Assembly (NCBI RefSeq): GCF_003854965.1
Contig: NZ_RQPI01000007.1
Coordinates: 62,001-126,000 of the forward strand
Reading direction: 5' to 3'
Source of the DNA: Paenibacillus rhizophilus
GTDB lineage: Bacteria; Bacillota; Bacilli; Paenibacillales; Paenibacillaceae
DNA: 64,000 bases
In this document: piece by piece, positions 34,996-48,010 of the stretch
Numbering within the stretch: the stretch's first letter is position 1
How the letters are laid out: the number at the start of each line of letters is the position of its first letter
The notes under the pieces: model-generated
Databases searched by the model: none
Told to the model about the DNA's origin: nothing
What the model saw: the letters and a program-made list of their open reading frames with translations, nothing else
Program-made: the position numbers and the translations under genes

Positions 34996-36174
34996 CTATT
35001 TAGTTATCTCATCATAAACGGCTTGACAAAGGTCAACAGTAAACTGACCCGACATGCCTTCCAGTGCGGTATTGGTGAACGCCACGACGCTGAGCCGCTG
35101 CTTAGGATCGACGAACCACGAATGACCATAGGTGCCACCCATGCGCCATGTACCCGGGGATTCCGGAGTGGCTGCGGCGACAGGATCCTTGAGCAGCGTA
35201 ATACCAAGGCCGAAGCCTCGCCCTGGCCAAAAGGCCATTGGCAGATCACCGATCTGGTTGGTAGTCATTTCGCGAACCATAGATTCCGGCAGCAGGGGCG
35301 ATCCGCCCTTGCGTAATGTTTCCAGCAGTTGCAAAAAGTCCCCGGCGCTGCCGACCATGCCGGCTCCTCCGGAGGGATAGGCAGTGTCGTCAAGTGCCCG
35401 ACCAGGGGCAAGCCGGAAGCCCGCTGTGCCCTTCAAAAAGGCAATGCTATCGGGATCATGTAGACGCCGTGGCTCTGGAGCCTCATTGGCATAGGCAGTA
35501 GCAAGTCGCTCTGGGTCGGCTGCAGTAAAACCGGTGTCGCTCATGCCTAGCGGCTTTGTCACCAGTGAACGAACGGCTTCGCTGAGTGGCATTTCTGTAA
35601 CCTTTTCAATCACTGCCCCAAGTACATCTGTCGCGATAGAATATTTCCACTCGGTGCCTGGAGCATAAAGGAGTGGAACAGAGGCGATGCGACGCAGGTT
35701 CTCTTCCAACGTGATGTCGGAGTGATCCATGCCATCCGATACCCCAGCGAGCTGATATGAACCATTCTCTTCCTGAAAGAAGCGGTAAGTCAGACCCGCG
35801 GTGTGCGTCATCAGGTGACGAATCGTCAATATGGCAAATTCACCGTTCTGCAAACGTGGCTGAAACTCTGGAAGCCAGCGATCAATACGGTCGTCAAGCT
35901 TTAAGTGACCTTGCGCAACTAGTACTAGGGCAGCCGTTGTCACGATAGGTTTAGAAACCGAGGCTAGCCGGAATAAGGCATCTTCTCGCATGGGCAGGTT
36001 CATCTCGCGGTCGGCAAGACCGGCAGCGCGGCTATATACCAGTTCCCCATCTATCGCCACTTTAATGACAGCGCCGACCAACCTGTTGTCGGCAAGCGTT
36101 CGATCGATTACTTCATCGATGCGACCTGGTAAACAGTCTGGATTAACTTTGTTCGAATTCAACATACTCAACAT
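34996..36174 (-). CDS. Class C beta-lactamase-like serine hydrolase
   Basis: The 392-residue protein is in the beta-lactamase/esterase EstB family. The nucleophile motif SxxK is visible as LASVSKPIV (about residues 71-79), the second motif Tyr is in WKYSIATDVLG, and the KTG-equivalent lies in GGTYGHSWFVD. There is no signal peptide, unlike true periplasmic or secreted beta-lactamases, so it probably acts as a cytoplasmic esterase or peptidase. The ATG at 36174 follows AAAGGA; an internal ATG three codons on also has a site. Confidence 0.87.
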   Translation of the reverse strand: MLSMLNSNKVNPDCLPGRIDEVIDRTLADNRLVGAVIKVAIDGELVYSRAAGLADREMNLPMREDALFRLASVSKPIVTTAALVLVAQGHLKLDDRIDRWLPEFQPRLQNGEFAILTIRHLMTHTAGLTYRFFQEENGSYQLAGVSDGMDHSDITLEENLRRIASVPLLYAPGTEWKYSIATDVLGAVIEKVTEMPLSEAVRSLVTKPLGMSDTGFTAADPERLATAYANEAPEPRRLHDPDSIAFLKGTAGFRLAPGRALDDTAYPSGGAGMVGSAGDFLQLLETLRKGGSPLLPESMVREMTTNQIGDLPMAFWPGRGFGLGITLLKDPVAAATPESPGTWRMGGTYGHSWFVDPKQRLSVVAFTNTALEGMSGQFTVDLCQAVYDEITK

Positions 36175-36346
36175 CCTTCATCCTTTCGGAATAGTTAAAG
36201 CTTTAAACACTTTACTATTGTGAGTTAATTATATAAAATAAGTTAAATTGATTACATAAGGCAATCAAGTTATATTGGCCTTGTAACAATTAAAAACAAG
36301 CTAGTTTGTGGGAAAATCCTTAAATTTAAAGGGAGGAGTCGATTCG

Positions 36347-36805
36347 ATGGACCATGTTGATAAGCAAATCCTTATCCACCTTCAATCCCAAGCGAGAGTT
36401 TCTATGACGGAACTAGGCAAATGTGTCGGTTTATCACAACCCGCAGTAACGGAAAGAGTTAGGCGTATGGAGGAAAAGGGGATCATCAGGGAGTATCGCA
36501 TCATTGTTTCCCCAGAAAAAATCGGAAAACATGCTGCTGCCTACATCCTATTTCGTACAAGCGATTGTCATGCATTCCTTGATTTCTGCCGATCAACTCC
36601 CGATGTCGTCGAATGTTACCGCATAAGTGGAGAACACAACTACTTATTGAAAGTAATATCGGACTCCACACGATCCCTCGAGGAGTTCGGAAATCAATGT
36701 GATAAATACGGGACCTACACGATTCTAATCGTGATGTCATCGCCTATCGATCATAAATTTCTCTTACCTTCACTTGAAGAAGCAAACTTAAACATGCTGA
36801 GTTAG
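36347..36805 (+). CDS. Lrp/AsnC family transcriptional regulator
   Basis: The 152-residue protein starts MDHVDKQILIHLQSQARVSM, the winged HTH of Lrp proteins (LSQPAVTERVRRMEEKGII), followed by the RAM effector-binding domain with VVECYRISGEHNYLLKV. It is divergent from the hydrolase/exporter pair with a shared upstream region of about 170 bp and may regulate them. ATG 36347 has GGGAGGAGT; an upstream in-frame ATG at 36308 does not. Confidence 0.92.
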   Translation: MDHVDKQILIHLQSQARVSMTELGKCVGLSQPAVTERVRRMEEKGIIREYRIIVSPEKIGKHAAAYILFRTSDCHAFLDFCRSTPDVVECYRISGEHNYLLKVISDSTRSLEEFGNQCDKYGTYTILIVMSSPIDHKFLLPSLEEANLNMLS

Positions 36806-36888
36806 ATAGACGTAAAAACGAAAAACCGACATGAGAAGAAGGAAGGAAATTCACCTTAGGTTTTTAACGGGAAACGTTAGTTAAACGA

Positions 36889-36931
36889 AACAAGGAGCAG
36901 TCTGCCACGGCAACTGCTCCTTGTTTTTTCA
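36889..36931 (+). terminator. Terminator of the Lrp gene
   Basis: AACAAGGAGCAGT (36889-36901) and ACTGCTCCTTGTT (36913-36925) form a perfect 13-bp stem followed by TTTT. Confidence 0.9.
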
Positions 36932-37075
36932 TTAAGCTAAAGGGCAGGTTAGTTCCAATGATTAATTCACATAAAGCAACCGATGAAATTGGCTAAATAG
37001 ATTATTAAACTTCAATATGGTATTATTATTTTCGAGTTTTTGAGATCGAGCAATCTTGTTATGTTGGAGGGAAAC

Positions 37076-37396
37076 ATGGATATCGTTGAATTTCAACAAT
37101 GGGTTAAGGAATATTATAAGAATCGTAACTGGTCAGACTTAGATATATTTGTCCGTATTGGATTTCTTGCTGAGGAAACTGGGGAAGTAGCTCGTGCAAT
37201 TCGTGCATTAGAGATTGGTAGGGATCGTCCAGATGAGGTTGCAGGCACATTTCAAGAGAATAAATCTGAATTAACAGAAGAACTTGGAGATGTTTTAGGA
37301 AATCTCATTGTGATCGCCAATAAATATGATATATCGCTTGAAGATATCCTGATATCGCATAAACAAAAGCTTCAGGCACGTTATTCAGAAAATTAA
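37076..37396 (+). CDS. MazG-like nucleotide pyrophosphohydrolase
   Basis: The 106-residue protein is a single MazG-type all-alpha NTP pyrophosphatase domain. The metal-binding pattern ExxE-x-ExxD is visible in FLAEETGEVARAI and SELTEELGDVLGNLI. Small members of this group remove non-canonical or excess NTPs. The start ATG 37076 follows GGAGGG; an upstream GTT-rich frame start at 37040 has no site. It is paired with a LOG-family nucleotide phosphoribohydrolase 19 bp downstream, so the two may share a nucleotide clean-up function. Codon use is AT-richer than most of the window. Confidence 0.85.
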   Translation: MDIVEFQQWVKEYYKNRNWSDLDIFVRIGFLAEETGEVARAIRALEIGRDRPDEVAGTFQENKSELTEELGDVLGNLIVIANKYDISLEDILISHKQKLQARYSEN

Positions 37397-37415
37397 AATA
37401 AATGGGAGATGGGTT

Positions 37416-37997
37416 ATGAAATCAATCGCTGTATTTTGTGGTTCTAGTGAAGGAGCTTCTTCAATTTATAAAGAAAACGCACTTAAATTAGGACAAGAGC
37501 TTGCCAAACAACAAGTCACTCTAATTTACGGTGGAGCTAATGTCGGACTTATGGGTATTGTTGCTGATGCTGTGCTGGAGCATGGAGGTTCTGTTATTGG
37601 AGTACTCCCTCAATTTCTCCAAAACCGTGAGATAGCGCATACGGGCTTAACAGAGCTTATAATGGTGGATTCGATGCATGAGCGTAAAGCAAAGATGGCG
37701 GAATTGGCAGATGGGTTTATTGCTCTTCCTGGTGGACCTGGAACATTAGAAGAGTATTTTGAAATCTTTACATGGGGTCAGTTAGGATTGCATCAAAAGC
37801 CATGTGGATTGCTGAACATCAATCAATATTTTGATCCACTTGTATCCATGTTTGATACTATGGAACGCGACCATTTCATGCAATCGAAGTATCGTGCTAT
37901 GGTCATTACAGATAATACTCCAGAAGGGATTCTGAAGCAGTTCTCGATTTATAAGGCTCCTTCAGTCAAAACGTATCTCACCGAACAGCGCACTTAA
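37416..37997 (+). CDS. LOG family nucleotide 5'-monophosphate phosphoribohydrolase
   Basis: The 193-residue protein is the TIGR00730/LOG family: IAVFCGSSEG at the N-terminus, LIYGGANVGLMGIVADAVL, and the family signature LPGGPGTLEEYFE (about 109-121). LOG enzymes split nucleoside monophosphates such as cytokinin ribotides or AMP into base and ribose 5-phosphate. GGGAGATGG precedes the ATG. It forms a short operon with the MazG-like gene. Confidence 0.9.
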   Translation: MKSIAVFCGSSEGASSIYKENALKLGQELAKQQVTLIYGGANVGLMGIVADAVLEHGGSVIGVLPQFLQNREIAHTGLTELIMVDSMHERKAKMAELADGFIALPGGPGTLEEYFEIFTWGQLGLHQKPCGLLNINQYFDPLVSMFDTMERDHFMQSKYRAMVITDNTPEGILKQFSIYKAPSVKTYLTEQRT

Positions 37998-38121
37998 TTT
38001 TTGAACTTCACTTACCTGAAATTATATTGTAATAGCCCATTTGAGCAGAGGCAGCCAAACTACGGCTGCTTTTTCATTACGCTCCCTCGGGAAACGATAG
38101 TTTAATCAGTGCCGCTATGTG

Positions 38122-38165
38122 AAAAAAAACGGGCCGGTCAAGGAATCATCCTTGATCGGCCCGTT
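38122..38165. terminator. Terminator of the SLH protease gene (bidirectional)
   Basis: AACGGGCCGGTCAAGGA and TCCTTGATCGGCCCGTT form a 17-bp stem with one mismatch and a four-base loop. Read leftward it is followed by a run of eight T. Confidence 0.85.
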
Positions 38166-38177
38166 GCTGTTTACGTG

Positions 38178-41100
38178 TTACTCAGCCAGTCCGGCTTTGA
38201 CCAGCAGCTGGTGCAGGGTAGCGGCAATCGTCTCGCGGGTAGCCGGAGCGGTAGGATTGAATACCGAACCGGAGGTACCGGTGAGGATGCCTGCTGCGGA
38301 CAAGGACTGTACGCTGTCCTTCGCATAGGCCGCGATCTTGGCGTTATCGCTGTAAGCGGTGAAGGACGGGTTGGCTGGGGTCAGCTCAATTCCGGCCAGC
38401 TTCACGGCTCTATCCAGAATAACGGCCACTTCCTGACGGGAGACATTGGCCTTCGGTGCGAACTTGCCGCCGCCAACACCCAGAATCAATCCGGCCTTCG
38501 TAGCGGCTGCAACATCGGCTGCAAACCAGTCGGTCGCCTTCACATCGGTGAAGGTTGCCGCTGCGCCTGAGCGCAGACCGAGCGCGCGTACGAGGATGGC
38601 CGTAAATTCGGCGCGGGTCAGGTTGCTCTTCGGCGAGAAGGTCGTTGCCGAAGTGCCTTTGAAGATCAGCTTGTTAGCCAGTGCCGTGATGTCCGCAGCC
38701 GCAGGTGAAGTCGCGATATCGGTGAACGTTGCCGGACGGCTTACCGCGGCATAAGTCGAGAAGCCCGGACGGTTAACGGTAACCAGCGTCGTTCCGTCAG
38801 CCTGCGTCTTGAATACGGAAGATACCGGAGTAATCTTGCCGTTCTCTTCAAACAGAACACCGGCCGTATTTGGAGTGATGCTTCCCGGAACGGTGAAGGA
38901 TCGCTTGATAAATGTGTTGCTAGGCACCGTCAGATACGTGCTGCCGGTTGCCGTTGCCCAGCTCGCTTCAAAGGATAACGGCGTTCCGATAACGGACGAA
39001 CCGGCCGTGCTTGCGGTGAATTTGCTAGCTTCCTCCGAAACCGGCTTGATGGACAGCTCAAAGGCTGCGCCAGTAGGTGAACCGCTCAGCAGCGATACCG
39101 GCAGGGAAACCGCGGCATCCTTCGTGCTGACGATGACCTTGCTGCCGGAAGAGATCGCTGCAAGCAGCTTCACTTGATCCGAAGTCAGGCTGACTTTGGC
39201 GGCGGAACCGCTGACCGAAGGAGCGGAAATGATCACAGCGGTTTGGGTAGTGGCGGCATTAGCCAAAGCTGCCTTTAGGTCGCTATCCGACACCGTGATG
39301 GTTGTAAGACCGTTTTGCACAGTCGTTGCCGAAGTGACGGTTACTTGCTTGTAGCCTTGGTCGACTAGGGCTGTGGCGGACTCGGAAACCGTTGGTGCAG
39401 GTGGTGTAGTTGGTGTAACTGCACCGCCGCCACCGCCACCGCCTGCTCCGCCGCCAGTTGATCCGCCTTCGCCGCTGCTGCTTGTGGAGTTATCGACACG
39501 CAGCGAGATAAAGCCGTTGTAAATATTGGTCACATTGCCTTGGGCGGTGATATGAGCGAACACGATATTGAGTTTGTAAGTGCCATCTGTCAGATACCCG
39601 ACACTCGGTTTGCCATTAGCGTCGAATACTGGATGGCCTTCTTCATCATACTTGTAATAAGAATTATCAAGGCCTTCGAAATTATAAACTTTTGGTTCAA
39701 AATACGTAGCTTCATACACCGTATCGTAATAATCCTTATATCCAATGAGTTCATCATCCAGGTTATAGACGTCGAGTTCATACAGGTTCGCATCGTCAGC
39801 AGTCAATTTAAAGCTGAGATCAGTCGTCGCCTGAGCGCTTCGTTTTGGATAAATGATAGGATGAGTCAATGAAATTTCCTGAATGCCCACAGGGCTGTCA
39901 GGCAGATCAGTGCCTACATATACTGAGAACGGCAAGTGCAGTGCAGGCAGATTTCCGGATGTGAGGTTGATTTGACCCTCATAGAAGCCGGATTTAACCC
40001 CGTTGGCCACATCCACTTTCAGAGAAAATGCTTTTGCCTGATACTCGGCTGCTGTTACGTCTGTTTGGCTTAGTGCAGCTGCGATTCCGTCTGGGGCTGC
40101 ACCATGCCATGTCACGGAGGCCGTATAAGTTAAACTGGTACCCCCGGTATTGTAAAGACGCAAATCTTCAACCTTCGAACTTCCGGGAGCCACAACACCA
40201 AAATTGGCTGAAGAGTTATAGTTGGTAATGTCCTCCGGTTGGAAGTTTTTGTCGAGAATCGTGATCGGTTCAACAGATTCAAGCACTGCCGGCGTATCAA
40301 TGGCTTTCGCAACATTTACGCGTCCGGCTCCTTGCTGATACACGCTGTACTCGTCAAGAATATCAGCTGTATTGGCAAGTGCCGCCCGAATCTCAAATGG
40401 CCCCCAGCTCGGATGCGCTTGTTTCAAAAGAAGGGCAAGACCGGCCACATGCGGCGTAGCCATGCTTGTTCCGCTAATGCGGTTGTAGGCTTCGTCATAA
40501 GACGCGCCTTTATAGGCGTCGTATTTCTTGTAAGCGGGCCAGGTTGACAAAATACCTACACCCGGAGCGACGAAATCCGGTTTAATGCTTAAATTCTTGT
40601 CAACGTTCGGACCCCAGGAAGTAAAGCTGGCGAGCTCATCTCCCGAAGATTGGGTTTTGTGGTAATCATTCCCGAATGTAAAGGTGACGGGTGTATTGGG
40701 GTTTGCAAGAATAGCTCTTGCCAATGCGCGTCCCTTGGCACCTTCTATATCAAAGGTCGGAAGGCTGTCATAGGTGTCACCCAGGTAAGAGTTTATATAG
40801 CCGTTGCGGTTTTTGATGTTTTCGCTCAGGTCGACTTTACCGTCCGCGGTTGCGTTGCCGTTAAAGATTACGATAGCTTTAGCTCCGCGTTCTTTGGCGT
40901 TTCCAATTTTTTCGGTAAACGCGAGCAGCCCGCGCGAGACGAAGACTACCGAGTCTTTGACCTCATCCGCAGTGTAGCCTTTATAATCGTCATCCGCGCC
41001 GAGACCTGCGTAAACGACTTTTAACGGCGCCGTGCCTACAAGGCTTGGGTCGGCAAAGTTCTCGCTGCCCAATTCCCATGCCATTACATTAAAATCGCCG

Positions 41101-42308
41101 TAAGTAGCATAAGTTGCGGTCGTCACGCTGTCACCTGTAAAGGTGGTCTCAAATTTTCCGGAGAAGTTCTTGGTTGGACTTGTTACCGCACCAACCGAAA
41201 TGGCCAGCTGCGAAGTGGCCGGAGAGCCGAGCGTATATTCACCCGGTCCTGCATTGCCGTTGGCAATTACCGCCGTGACACCGGAAAGAATAGCATTATT
41301 GATGGCTATGGCGTCCGGAGAATTGACATCCTTCTCAGCGTCGGAGCCGAGCGACAGGTTAATGACATCCATGCCGTCTTTTACGGAGCGCTCAATCCCG
41401 TCAATAACTTGAGCGGAGGATCCGGATGCGGAGCTCGGATTGGCCGGATTATAACCCAGCACTTTATAAACATAGAGATCCGCACCATAGGCAACCCCTT
41501 TTTGAACGATCTCGCTGGTCGGATTCGCGAACCGCCCAATGATCGTACCAGAAACGTGTGTACCGTGAGAGGTGCCTTCAAACTTCTTGTCTGCGTTAGG
41601 TTCTTCCTCGTAAGGATCATCGTCATTATAGAAAGAATCCCAGCCGCCTTTATAAGCGGGAGCGATATCCGGATGAAGATAATCGACACCGGTATCAATT
41701 ACACCTACTTTGAGCCCTGCGCCTGTAAAGTCTTTTGCCCAGGCTGCATCGGCCCCGATTTGGTGCAGAGGAGCTGCGCCATGCTCGAGCGTTCCCTGTA
41801 TAGCGGCGTCCGCTTCTTCAACCGGTATCGGATACCAGGTGCTGTTTTCGTAAATAGATTTAACTCCGGGAATTTGGGCCAGCTCCGGAATCTCATTGGC
41901 TGGTATGGTAACCTCGAAGCCGTTCAATACCGTGTTGTACTTATAATTGACCTTAAGGTCCAGACCTTCGCCCTCAGCTTTGTCGAGAACGGAGGACTGT
42001 TGGTTTTCTACAGCCGCTTCAGTAGATGATTTGGCCAGAGAGGAAATGCCTTGCTTCACCGCATATTTCCCTACGGCCGCCGGTTGGCCGCTAAGCTGCA
42101 CGATAACGCGGACATCCGCAGACGAATGGGTGTTGATCTTAGGCGAGATGTACGTTCCCGGCGAGGTATGAGTCAAAGAAATGCTTTTCGATGATAAATG
42201 CGTTTGCAAACTGCCGGCGGCAAAGACCGTACCCGGAATAGATCCAGCTGTCAGTCCCAAAGCCAGAGCCACGACGGACAGCTTGCGTGTTAATTTGCCC
42301 CACTCCAA
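38178..42308 (-). CDS. SLH-anchored extracellular subtilisin-like protease
   Basis: The 1376-residue protein has, in order, a signal peptide ending AGSIPGTVFA, an I9-type propeptide (about 65-160), an S8 catalytic domain with Asp near 205 (GVIDTGVDYLHPD), His near 248 (SHGTHVSGT) and Ser in ISGTSMATPHVAG, a protease-associated domain inserted before the Ser, Ig/Fn3-like regions, a Gly-rich linker, a beta-rich segment, and three SLH domains (TFTDIATSP, AATFTDVKATDWF, FTAYSDNAKIA) at the C-terminus. SLH domains bind pyruvylated secondary wall polymer. The start is TTG 42308 seven bases after GGGAGGG; TTG 42323 overlaps the site. It is the largest gene here and is monocistronic. Confidence 0.92.
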   Translation of the reverse strand: MEWGKLTRKLSVVALALGLTAGSIPGTVFAAGSLQTHLSSKSISLTHTSPGTYISPKINTHSSADVRVIVQLSGQPAAVGKYAVKQGISSLAKSSTEAAVENQQSSVLDKAEGEGLDLKVNYKYNTVLNGFEVTIPANEIPELAQIPGVKSIYENSTWYPIPVEEADAAIQGTLEHGAAPLHQIGADAAWAKDFTGAGLKVGVIDTGVDYLHPDIAPAYKGGWDSFYNDDDPYEEEPNADKKFEGTSHGTHVSGTIIGRFANPTSEIVQKGVAYGADLYVYKVLGYNPANPSSASGSSAQVIDGIERSVKDGMDVINLSLGSDAEKDVNSPDAIAINNAILSGVTAVIANGNAGPGEYTLGSPATSQLAISVGAVTSPTKNFSGKFETTFTGDSVTTATYATYGDFNVMAWELGSENFADPSLVGTAPLKVVYAGLGADDDYKGYTADEVKDSVVFVSRGLLAFTEKIGNAKERGAKAIVIFNGNATADGKVDLSENIKNRNGYINSYLGDTYDSLPTFDIEGAKGRALARAILANPNTPVTFTFGNDYHKTQSSGDELASFTSWGPNVDKNLSIKPDFVAPGVGILSTWPAYKKYDAYKGASYDEAYNRISGTSMATPHVAGLALLLKQAHPSWGPFEIRAALANTADILDEYSVYQQGAGRVNVAKAIDTPAVLESVEPITILDKNFQPEDITNYNSSANFGVVAPGSSKVEDLRLYNTGGTSLTYTASVTWHGAAPDGIAAALSQTDVTAAEYQAKAFSLKVDVANGVKSGFYEGQINLTSGNLPALHLPFSVYVGTDLPDSPVGIQEISLTHPIIYPKRSAQATTDLSFKLTADDANLYELDVYNLDDELIGYKDYYDTVYEATYFEPKVYNFEGLDNSYYKYDEEGHPVFDANGKPSVGYLTDGTYKLNIVFAHITAQGNVTNIYNGFISLRVDNSTSSSGEGGSTGGGAGGGGGGGAVTPTTPPAPTVSESATALVDQGYKQVTVTSATTVQNGLTTITVSDSDLKAALANAATTQTAVIISAPSVSGSAAKVSLTSDQVKLLAAISSGSKVIVSTKDAAVSLPVSLLSGSPTGAAFELSIKPVSEEASKFTASTAGSSVIGTPLSFEASWATATGSTYLTVPSNTFIKRSFTVPGSITPNTAGVLFEENGKITPVSSVFKTQADGTTLVTVNRPGFSTYAAVSRPATFTDIATSPAAADITALANKLIFKGTSATTFSPKSNLTRAEFTAILVRALGLRSGAAATFTDVKATDWFAADVAAATKAGLILGVGGGKFAPKANVSRQEVAVILDRAVKLAGIELTPANPSFTAYSDNAKIAAYAKDSVQSLSAAGILTGTSGSVFNPTAPATRETIAATLHQLLVKAGLAE

Positions 42309-42675
42309 AAAAATCCCTCCCAAAGATTCTGTGTAATTGGTTTGCTTCCTACCGTCCGGGTGAATCGCTTATGTAGAATTCTCCTTTTCTATTAATTCCC
42401 TTGTTTATTTCCACCTAGATTAGTAGGAAAAAAGATAAGAAGATTCTACCACTGGTAAATTGGAAAATCCAGATAAAATTCTTTTTTTTCTCGCCAAAAC
42501 TTACATGCTCAAAAAACTTTATGTAACATTCAAAAGAGAAATAAAGGTTTTTGAAATAGAATGTCAGATCGACTGAAGCCCGTGCCGGTGTGTCCATAAG
42601 AAGGTGCTGAAGAAAAAGTAGCCGATTGGGTAAAGTAATAGTAGAGCTCAAGGAAAGCAACAAGGAGGGAATGAC
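42309..42675. other. Divergent intergenic region
   Basis: AT-rich upstream region of the SLH protease (leftward) and of the GNAT gene (rightward). I see no gene, and no promoter I would defend; the protease may have a long 5' leader. Confidence 0.5.
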
Positions 42676-42975
42676 ATGGACAGCAAAGAATTCAGTGAAA
42701 TTGGCGTTATTTATAAAGAGCATAATGCCTTCGTTATCCGTACGGACGAGGGGCCGATCGGAGAAATCACCTATGTGCCAAAAGACGAGCATACCTGGAT
42801 AGCCGATCATACGTATGTATCGCCGCATTACCGGGGCGGCAATATCGCCCAGCGGCTGCTGAAACGTCTGGCGGAGGAAGCGAGAGCGGAGGGGGCCAAG
42901 ATTATCCCTCAGTGCTCGTATGTCGGCGTCCAGTTCAGAAGAAATCCGGAGTATGAGGATGTGTGGAAGCATTAG
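42676..42975 (+). CDS. Small GNAT-like N-acetyltransferase (YjdJ type)
   Basis: The 99-residue protein is a minimal GNAT domain (GNAT_YjdJ/Gcn5-related). GPIGEITYVP and WIADHTYVSPHYRGGNIAQ form the core strand and acetyl-CoA pyrophosphate loop, followed by LLKRLAEEARAEGAKIIPQC and a C-terminal SYVGVQFRRNPEYEDV. Targets are unknown. AAGGAGGG precedes the ATG. Confidence 0.88.
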   Translation: MDSKEFSEIGVIYKEHNAFVIRTDEGPIGEITYVPKDEHTWIADHTYVSPHYRGGNIAQRLLKRLAEEARAEGAKIIPQCSYVGVQFRRNPEYEDVWKH

Positions 42976-43002
42976 GCGGACAGGCTGCGGCTAATAATAA
43001 AG

Positions 43003-43040
43003 AAGCCATCCTTCGCATATAAACGCGGAGGATGGCTTTT
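43003..43040 (+). terminator. Terminator of the GNAT gene
   Basis: AAGCCATCCTTCGC (43003-43016) and GCGGAGGATGGCTT (43025-43038) form a 14-bp stem, followed by TT. It may also end the convergent helicase gene. Confidence 0.75.
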
Positions 43041-43059
43041 GAGCATTTCAAGCGGAGCC

Positions 43060-46187
<3,128 letters not shown>

Positions 46188-46191
<4 letters not shown>

Positions 46192-47918
46192 GATGTCAGT
46201 TTTCCTTTCCGAAGCTCTTCCTGGAGTGCTCTTAGCCGGCTGTGGCGAGTGGTAAACGATTCGAGAAAACGCTCGAAGCGCTCCTCCGCTTTCAGTTTCT
46301 TATAAAGCTTATTCAACCGTTTCAGCAGCTTTACCGCCGCTTTATAGCTGCTTCTGTTCTTCTCCGAAACGTACCGCTCTACCGCCTGATGATAGAACGG
46401 CAGCAGCAGCTCGGGCGCGTGCTTCTCAAGAGGCTGCAGCTCCCGCACCCTGAAATCCGCCGGATCTTTGCCTGAGCTAAGCTGGTAATCCATCCACTCC
46501 CGCCAGCGGCCGCGCTCCAGCAGCTTCTCCTCGTAAATGTCGCCGCTCAGCGGAAGCATGCCGGTCAGTTCGTTCCACATTTGCGGCTCGCTTTCGGGCA
46601 GAAGCCGGACGGCTTCCTCCCAGTAGCGCGCATAGCTCTCAAGCCCGTGACGCCGATGCCCGGCGAGCAGTTCGCCGGTCTCGGTCAGCCAGTCCACAAG
46701 ACGCTGCGGCTCCCCGACTTCCGCCAGCGGCTCCCAGAACATATCCAGCCGTTCCGGATGGAATCCCGGCCGTCCGGCCGCCTCGCGCAGCAAGCTTAAG
46801 GCCTTATCATCTTCGGACTGGAGGAAATGCATCCAGGCGCGGGCGGTCAGCAGGGCCTGAAGGGGCGGAGCATCCGTCCGCTGTTCTTCTTCCCGTTCCA
46901 GCCGCCGCAGTTCTTCCTTAAACAGCGTTCTGCCCTGCATTTCGGGAATAATCCATTTTCTCCACAGCAAATAATAAAGAGCGGAATAGAAGTTGTGTTC
47001 CCTGGACTCCGCCAGCAGTTCCTGCCGCAGATAATCGAGCGTGTCCATTATGCGGTTCCACTGCTCCGGCTCGGAGGCGAGGGGCAGCTCCGTATGGAAG
47101 CCGCGTTCGATTTCATCTTGGAGTTCCGTTACGGCTATATGGGTATAATAGCCGAGCGAAGGCGCAAAGGCGCCTTCGCGACCGCCGGAGCGGTTGGTCA
47201 GCGTTTCCAGAACAAAGAGACGGGCGTGCAGACTGAACAGTTTGTCAAGTTCAGGCGTAAGCGGCGGCTTGATGCGAAGAATCGCCGTGAGTGCTTCATC
47301 TACATAACGGGGATTCCGCGTATCTCCGGCCAGAGCAGATACACAATGGGCGAACAATTCATGCCACTGGGCGACGTTCATGACCGGGATGAGCCGGCCT
47401 CGCTCCCTCAAGGATTCGCGGCTTCCGTGCAGGAATCCGCCAGTGGCTTCGCCTTTGCGGTCTGCTCCGCCGGCGTAGCCCGTTCTATTGGCGCCGCTAC
47501 CCATCCCAGAGCGGCTTCCCGCCCCGCCATCGGCATTCCCGGCCCCCGGTACGGGGCGGGCGGAATTCATAGCCGCCCGAGCCTGGGCGGACGACTTGGC
47601 ATTGGCCAGCTGCTGAACCGGCCGTCCCTGCGTTCCGGCGTAGTCCATCAGAACGGCCGCCATATGCTTGCACGGCCCAAGGACCGGGCAGGTGCAACTG
47701 CTGATCGAGATAGCGCGCAGTATAATTTCCACGTTATACCGCTCTGTTCCGTCCACGAAGGCCGTAACGAGTCCGGGCGGAACAGCCGCCAATCCGGAAA
47801 CGCGCTTCTGCTTATAATATTGAAAGCCCCGTTTAAGGGCCAGATCGTCGAAATAATACGCCGCATCTTGGATGAGCCGGCCCCAACCGGCGTCATCAAG
47901 GAGGTGTGTCGATTGCAT
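46188..47918 (-). CDS. ywqB: SWIM zinc finger protein
   Basis: The 576-residue protein carries an N-terminal SWIM domain with CXC...CXH ligands in SSCTCPVLGPCKHM (about residues 78-91), then a long helical, repeat-like region rich in Leu and Arg. A low-complexity stretch follows the SWIM domain (about 100-160). SWIM domains bind DNA or protein. Together with the overlapping SNF2 gene it probably forms a DNA-remodelling or repair complex, as inferred for ywqB. ATG 47918 follows GGGAGAG. Confidence 0.88.
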
Positions 47919-48010
47919 AAAGTTACTCTCCCGTAAGCATAAGGTTGTTCCATTATACCACTTCTTATGAGCAGGACCGGCGCGAGTTTATTATTCGTCC
48001 GGGAGAGGGG

